DNA from: UBA11090 sp035560555
GTDB taxonomy: Bacteria; Spirochaetota; Spirochaetia; Treponematales; Rectinemataceae
Length of the DNA: 64,000 bases
NCBI GenBank assembly: GCA_035560555.1
Contig: DATMZF010000057.1
Span: 1 to 64,000 of the forward strand
Reading direction: 5' to 3'
Part shown: positions 59,561 through 64,000 of the stretch, piece by piece
Position numbering within the stretch: position 1 is the first letter of the stretch
How the letters are laid out: the number at the start of each line of letters is the position of its first letter
The notes under the pieces: generated by a model
Told to the model about the DNA's origin: nothing
Seen by the model: the letters and a program-made list of their open reading frames with translations, nothing else
The model's database searches: none
Position numbers and translations under genes: made by a program

Positions 59561-59610
59561 GGGAAATTGGATTCGGTCGGCATAGCCGCTTCCGGCGGTG
59601 ACGGCGCTCC

Positions 59611-61155
59611 TCAGCAGACGCGGTTGCGCCCGGAAGCCTTGGCTTTGTAGAGAGCCCGGTCGACGGATATCAACAACGTCTTCAGGCTATCGAGGGACGG
59701 GCTCATCGACGCCACGCCAAAACTCGCCGTAAGCTTGATATTTTCGCCTTCGAAGGGGATGAGGCTGGCCTGGATCGCGCAACGCATTTTTTCCGCGAAG
59801 CCGCGCGCGATATAATATGAGGTTCCTGGGAGAAGAACCAGGATTTCCTCGCCGCCGAAACGTCCCACGACATCTGATTCCCTCACGGAATTCCTGCAGA
59901 TAGTGGCCACCGCCATGAGGGCTTGGTCGCCGCCCGCGTGACCTAGGGTGTCGTTGACGAGCTTGAAATAATCCAAGTCCAGCATGATCACCGAGAAATC
60001 GTCGCCGCCACGCTTCGCCTTCTCTATTTCCCGGGACGCGAACTCATTGAGATATCGTCGATTGTAGAGGCCCGTGAGCTCGTCGTGGATCGCGATGAAT
60101 TCGAGACGCCGATGCAGCTCTTTCATCTCCGTCACGTCGTGGAAGGTCAGGAGCTTTCCGAGATCCTTGTTCGAGCTGCCTTTGAGCTGGGCTGCGGTAA
60201 TACGGAAGGTTCGTCGGTCGGATTCACCCCCAGGCCGGAACTCGATCGCGGCCGGCTCTTCCTCGTCCAGCATTCCCCTCAGGGTTCCATAATTCGCCAA
60301 CACTTCACGCGCGGGAATCCCCGTCATGGCCCTATCGAGAAAAGGCATGATCGAACGCATGCAGGAGTTGAAATCCGTGATCCGTCCCCTCCTGTCTATG
60401 ACAAGAATCCCATCGTTCGTGCCCTCGAAGATGACATCTCGCGCCAGCGGCGCTATATCGAGTATTCCGACCTTGAGGAAACCGATCATGAAAAGCGCCA
60501 TGCTTATGCTCAGGACCAGGGGCGTGGAATCCAGGTTATAGGGGATCAGCCCCATATTGTAGGCTAGGCCATTCAGCCATGGCAGAAGGGAGCCCGTCAG
60601 ATAGATGAGTGTCTGGGTGCGCGGCACCGGAACGCCGCGGATCAGCCCGACGACGAAGAGGATGGCGCTCGCCAAAAGGTATATGCTCTGGATACCCGTC
60701 ACGAGATAAATGGCCCATCCCCTGTCATACAGGAAGAGGGACATCATCGCTCCATCCCCTAAATGAGGGTTTGGGTGTAGAAGGTTTAGTCCGCCGAGAG
60801 TCTGCGAACAGGCGAGAGCCACGAGGGGCATAAAGCAGAGCAGCGCGCTCGAAATTGGCGTTATGAACTTTCTCTTGCCCATGATGCAGAGCGTGAACAG
60901 AAGCCAAAGCAGGGGTATCGATTGGATGCCCCAGTGCTGGAAACGGACCCAGAACAGTACGCCGGAGAGCGTGGTCGAGCGAATTTCCATCGCGTAGCCG
61001 AAGTCGTATATCGCGGCGCCGATCCCGCAGAGGGTCAAAAAAACCGCGGCCAGTCCCGAGGTGGTCCGCTTTCGCATCGCCAATACGCAGATGACGAGTA
61101 TCGCCATGCATGAGCTGAGAAGCAGCGATACGACGACGGTCTTTACTTCATCCAT
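59611..61155 (-). CDS. Membrane diguanylate cyclase (7TM-PAS-GGDEF)
   Basis: 514 residues. Seven N-terminal TM segments (about 1-220) resemble the histidine-kinase N-terminal 7TM domain. A PAS-like region (about 225-340) follows, then GGDEF. The active site is GRFGGEEILVLL (about 432-443), with a RESD I-site just before it, so it should make c-di-GMP with product inhibition. No EAL domain. Convergent with the transglycosylase gene. The signal is unknown. Confidence 0.9.
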   Translation of the reverse strand: MDEVKTVVVSLLLSSCMAILVICVLAMRKRTTSGLAAVFLTLCGIGAAIYDFGYAMEIRSTTLSGVLFWVRFQHWGIQSIPLLWLLFTLCIMGKRKFITPISSALLCFMPLVALACSQTLGGLNLLHPNPHLGDGAMMSLFLYDRGWAIYLVTGIQSIYLLASAILFVVGLIRGVPVPRTQTLIYLTGSLLPWLNGLAYNMGLIPYNLDSTPLVLSISMALFMIGFLKVGILDIAPLARDVIFEGTNDGILVIDRRGRITDFNSCMRSIMPFLDRAMTGIPAREVLANYGTLRGMLDEEEPAAIEFRPGGESDRRTFRITAAQLKGSSNKDLGKLLTFHDVTEMKELHRRLEFIAIHDELTGLYNRRYLNEFASREIEKAKRGGDDFSVIMLDLDYFKLVNDTLGHAGGDQALMAVATICRNSVRESDVVGRFGGEEILVLLPGTSYYIARGFAEKMRCAIQASLIPFEGENIKLTASFGVASMSPSLDSLKTLLISVDRALYKAKASGRNRVC

Positions 61156-61237
61156 TTCCGTTCCATTGTCAGCATTAACGTGGCTTTATCAAATCATCGC
61201 ATCCTTCGACGCGCTTGCGGGGGCGGGCGGCTATATC

Positions 61238-62269
61238 TCACTTTTTCGACGCGCGATAGAGCCGATCGTTGATAGCGCGCCCCAGCCCTTCCTCGGGGAC
61301 ACGCTCCGCATAGATGGCCGCGAAGCCGGCCGTGTCGAGTTCGTGAAGGAGGGCGAATAGGCGCGAAGCGGCCTCCCTCATATCGCCGCGCTCGGAAAGC
61401 GCGCAGACTTGCCGGAAAAGACCTGTACCCGCGAGTTTAGAGGCGCGGGATCCATCGAAGACAATGGCGGCAACGCGACCGGGAAGGCCGAGCCCCGACG
61501 GCGGACCGGGCTGGACCGCGCCGGACTGACTGGAATGGATTGCGCCGGGCAGGGAATTCCAGTCGTATAGGTAGAGGTTGGCGCGCGGGGCGTAATGGCT
61601 CTTGAGCTGGCCCGGACTGGCTATGGGTCCGCCTTTCTTTCCGGGAATCAGCACTTCGCCGATGATATCGCGGATGCGTTCGAGCGGCATGCCGCCCGGT
61701 CGAAGCAAGGCCGGGGTATCGCGGGTCATGTCGATGACGGTCGATTCGACGCCCACGGCGCAGGGCCCTCCGTCGACGATGAAATCCACGCGGTCGCCAA
61801 GGGTCTTGGCCACATGCCGGGCAGTCGTGGGCGATATGTAGCCGAAGGGATTGGCGCTGGGCGCCGCCACCACCGTGCCCGAATATTCGATAATTTTTCT
61901 CGCGACAGGATGGGCGGGAAAACGCACGGCCACCGTGCCCAGGCCGGAGGTGACGATATCGGGAACTTCGGGGCGTTTCGGAAGGATCATGGTGAGAGGT
62001 CCCGGCCAGAGGATCTCGGCCAGGAGCCGGGCCTTGGGGGGGAAGGAGGTCGCGATGCGCTCGATGTCGTCGAGCGTCGAAATATGGACGATGAGCGGGT
62101 CGAAGGCGGGGCGCATCTTGGCCTCGAAAACCCGCGCCACGGCATCAGGATTGAAAGCGTCGGCGCCGAGCCCATAGACAGTCTCGGTGGGGATGACGAC
62201 GAGCTTGCCCTCGGCGATAGCGGCTCCCGCCCTCCTGAGGTTTTCGTCACTCGAATCCATCATTTCCAT
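61238..62269 (-). CDS. Threonylcarbamoyl-AMP synthase, Sua5 type
   Basis: 343 residues. The YrdC domain (about 8-205) has VVIPTETVYGLGADAFNP, KMRPAFDPLIVHI, LWPGPLTMIL, APSANPFGYISPT and ESTVIDMT. A linker and a C-terminal Sua5 domain follow, so it is the Sua5 form rather than short TsaC. It makes the carbamoyl donor for t6A37. A Gly/Pro/Ser-rich stretch interrupts the Sua5 domain near residue 250. The start is set at the first ATG giving the normal N-terminus. Confidence 0.9.
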   Translation of the reverse strand: MEMMDSSDENLRRAGAAIAEGKLVVIPTETVYGLGADAFNPDAVARVFEAKMRPAFDPLIVHISTLDDIERIATSFPPKARLLAEILWPGPLTMILPKRPEVPDIVTSGLGTVAVRFPAHPVARKIIEYSGTVVAAPSANPFGYISPTTARHVAKTLGDRVDFIVDGGPCAVGVESTVIDMTRDTPALLRPGGMPLERIRDIIGEVLIPGKKGGPIASPGQLKSHYAPRANLYLYDWNSLPGAIHSSQSGAVQPGPPSGLGLPGRVAAIVFDGSRASKLAGTGLFRQVCALSERGDMREAASRLFALLHELDTAGFAAIYAERVPEEGLGRAINDRLYRASKK

Positions 62270-62303
62270 TGGGGCGAATGGTATCGAGGAATGCGCCGAA
62301 GGT

Positions 62304-62978
62304 CTAGCGTTCGGCTTCCACCACGCTCCATTCAACACTTTCGGCCGATTCCCCGAGATAGGCCGCGAGCTTTCCGCAGGCCGATTCGAGGTCCCGGCCT
62401 TCGGGTCCGGCGGGCGCATAGAGTACGGCGGCGACGGTTTGGGCGCCGGGGAAGATTTTCGTGGCCATGGAATCCCTAACAGGGTTGGCCGTGGGGAAAT
62501 AGCCTTCGTCCGTCTTCTGGCAGACGCAGAGGAGATCGGTGAGGTCGATCGTCTGGCCGCCCGAGTTGAAAACGTAGTCTTCGCCAGTTTTGCCCCTTCG
62601 CAGAAGAAGCGAGGGCCCCGACTTTTCCAGGTCCAGGATGCTGATGGGATAGCCCGAAAGGAGGCTGACGATGTTGGCCGCGTTGACGAAGGGGTTGACG
62701 GCGGGAAAGTCGTCGTCGAGGGCGGCCTGGAGGAGATACTCGCTCGATGGCTTGCCGCGGCCGGCGGGTTTGTAGGCGCCGTAACGAAGCATGGCGCGCA
62801 CGGCTGCTTTGCGGGTTGGTGAGATAAGGGCCTCCCCTCTCGTTTTCGCTTCCGCGAGGGCGGCCAGGAATTGCCCGCCGGCCGGCGTCGCGGGCCAGCG
62901 AAGGCCTCTCGCTTCCACGAGCCCTATTCGCAGCCCTTCCAGGCCGGGATCTCCGTCGATAGTCAGTATGGTTTCCAC
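62304..62978 (-). CDS. B3/B4 tRNA-binding-domain protein
   Basis: 224 residues matching the free-standing B3/4 domain of phenylalanyl-tRNA synthetase beta chains: AYKPAGRGKPSSEYLLQAAL, PAVNPFVNAANIVSLLSGYPISILDLEKS and TDEGYFPTANPVRDS. Such proteins are suspected editing or tRNA-binding factors. It lies 34 bases upstream of sua5 and is probably co-transcribed. Confidence 0.85.
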   Translation of the reverse strand: METILTIDGDPGLEGLRIGLVEARGLRWPATPAGGQFLAALAEAKTRGEALISPTRKAAVRAMLRYGAYKPAGRGKPSSEYLLQAALDDDFPAVNPFVNAANIVSLLSGYPISILDLEKSGPSLLLRRGKTGEDYVFNSGGQTIDLTDLLCVCQKTDEGYFPTANPVRDSMATKIFPGAQTVAAVLYAPAGPEGRDLESACGKLAAYLGESAESVEWSVVEAER

Positions 62979-63077
62979 GTTATTCTCCCTAAGGATTTTG
63001 GCGCGAGGAAGCCGCCTGGGTCAAGCGGGAAGGCCGATGTTAGCGGAGGGAGAGCGGAGCGCGCAATTACCGTTGGG

Positions 63078-63118
63078 AAACGCAAATTTTCAAATTGCAA
63101 AACGCAACTTCTTATACT
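63078..63118 (+). promoter_or_regulatory. rnfD promoter region with 22-bp spaced direct repeats
   Basis: AAACGCAA occurs at 63078-63085 and again at 63100-63107, two helical turns apart, just before a TATACT -10 (63113-63118). No good -35 is visible, as expected of an activator-dependent promoter. Confidence 0.4.
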
Positions 63119-63145
63119 ACTCTAAATTAAAGGAGGAGCTCAGCC

Positions 63146-64000
63146 ATGGTGAAGTTTCTGAAACAGCCGATGATGCGCAGAGTCCTGTACGCTCTCGTGC
63201 CGATCTACCTCTATTCCATATGGATGTATGGCTTTAAAGTCCTTCTTTCGGCGGCCGTGGTCTTTATCCTGGGCATCGGCACCGAGTGGGCCTTTGAGCG
63301 GAAAAAATCGGGAAAAGTGAGCGAGGCCATCCTGATCACCTGCGCTCTCTATGCCCTGGCCTTTCCGCCCAGGACGCCGCTTTGGATTCTTGGCGTGGGT
63401 ATCGTATTTGCCACGGCCCTCGCCAAGTGCGTCTATGGCGGCTTCGGCAAGAACATCTTCAATCCGGCGATAGCGGGACGAGCCTTTGTGTATATATCCT
63501 TCGCCGTCGTGCTCTCGGCTTCCTATTCCACGTTCGGCGGATTCGGCTTGGGCGCGGCAGATGTCGTGGCTTCGGCCACCCCCCTCGGCCTCATGCGCTC
63601 AGGCCAAAGCGTCGACATCCTGAACCTCCTGCTCGGCCAACGCCCGGGGGCCATGGGCGAGGGTATGGCGCTCCTCGTGGGCGCGGCGGCGATCTACCTC
63701 ATCGCCACCAAGACCGCCAGCTGGCGCATCATCCTATCCTCGATCGCCGCCGCAGCAGCCCTCAACGCGACCCTCTATTACGGTGGCGTCCGTCAAGCCC
63801 TCCCCATGGAAAGCCTTCTCGCCGGCTCCTTCCTTTTCGTCACCGTTTTCATGGCCACCGATCCCATCTCGGCGCCCAAGCGCCAGCCTTCCCATTACGT
63901 CTACGGCGCCCTGATCGGCGTCACCGTCGTCGTCGTCCGAACCTTTTCCGCCTTTCCGGAAGGCACGAGTTTCGCCATCCTCTTCGGCAATACCTTCGCG
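63146..64000 (+). CDS. Electron-transport complex subunit RnfD/NqrB-like (partial, runs off the window)
   Basis: At least 285 residues without a stop. The N-terminus (LYALVPIYLYSIWMYGF) begins a multi-TM protein. GGFGKNIFNPAIAGRAFVYISF is a hallmark of RnfD/NqrB. ASATPLGLM contains the threonine expected to carry covalent FMN. MATDPISAPK is also conserved. An ideal AAGGAGG lies before the ATG. As first gene of its unit it should be followed by rnfG/E/A-like genes outside the window. Divergent from the B3/4 gene. Confidence 0.88.
   Translation, partial: MVKFLKQPMMRRVLYALVPIYLYSIWMYGFKVLLSAAVVFILGIGTEWAFERKKSGKVSEAILITCALYALAFPPRTPLWILGVGIVFATALAKCVYGGFGKNIFNPAIAGRAFVYISFAVVLSASYSTFGGFGLGAADVVASATPLGLMRSGQSVDILNLLLGQRPGAMGEGMALLVGAAAIYLIATKTASWRIILSSIAAAAALNATLYYGGVRQALPMESLLAGSFLFVTVFMATDPISAPKRQPSHYVYGALIGVTVVVVRTFSAFPEGTSFAILFGNTFA

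Noticed and set aside
1..64000. CRISPR arrays, insertion sequences, prophage, rRNA operons
   Set aside because: No regularly spaced repeats, transposase or integrase frames, phage genes or rRNA sequence were seen.

Overview
The window is GC-rich DNA from a diderm bacterium. It encodes an outer-membrane usher, several lipoproteins with classical lipoboxes, predicted outer-membrane proteins, a bactofilin, an RnfD/NqrB-type subunit and many importer clusters without ATPases. The lipoprotein/FadL-like OMP tandem, the RnfD-type subunit and the overall gene style suggest a treponeme-like member of the Spirochaetota. That placement is inference, because no rRNA or other decisive marker is present.

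Layout. 0-3.7 kb: end of a pilus chaperone, a fimbrial usher and a secreted SCPU-like subunit. 3.7-9 kb: a sugar ABC importer (binding protein and two permeases) behind a LacI-type operator, followed by malQ. 9-10.5 kb: a long structured leader with an 18-codon ORF, then rsgA. 10.5-13.6 kb: a LeuA/homocitrate-synthase-like enzyme, a FadR-type regulator and a decayed TRAP transporter. 13.6-20 kb: a trehalose-synthase-like GH13 enzyme divergent from lacI-aglEFG (alpha-glucoside import). 20-25.2 kb: FemAB-like protein, a GntR/ABC operon ending in a 31-residue membrane peptide, and a TetR/flavodoxin/FMN-lipoprotein operon. 25.2-35.9 kb: a long minus-strand operon: LacI, ADP-ribosylglycohydrolase (ADPRG), two permeases, binding protein, second ADPRG, a CitD-CitE fusion, CitF. 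36-43.5 kb: NatAB-like ABC exporter, sirtuin, corA with a regulatory leader, MFS, thioesterase, AI-2E-family protein. 43.5-49.8 kb: tRNA-Lys(TTT) and an envelope cluster of lipoproteins and OMPs. 49.8-55 kb: comEC-rsmA-bactofilin-TPR-mtaB, almost all overlapping. 55-63 kb: CPBP protease, small hypothetical, methyltransferase, lytic transglycosylase, diguanylate cyclase, Sua5, B3/4 protein. 63.1 kb to the edge: start of an rnfD/nqrB operon.

Themes. Carbohydrate uptake dominates: three CUT1-like importers lack an ATPase gene here, so a shared ATPase elsewhere is implied. The three findings I rate highest are: (1) the corA leader, a 33-codon ORF beginning Met-Ser-Asp-Pro-Asp with two mutually exclusive hairpins, one hiding the corA Shine-Dalgarno; (2) the LacI-ADPRG-ABC-ADPRG-CitDE-CitF operon, with twin identical operators, linking glycohydrolases to a citrate-lyase-type enzyme whose acyl carrier and beta subunit are fused; (3) the TRAP locus, where a receptor and a permease gene have collapsed into one reading frame through at least three internal losses. 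Many proteins also carry Ala/Gly/Ser/Pro-rich loops or tails, which looks like a lineage habit.
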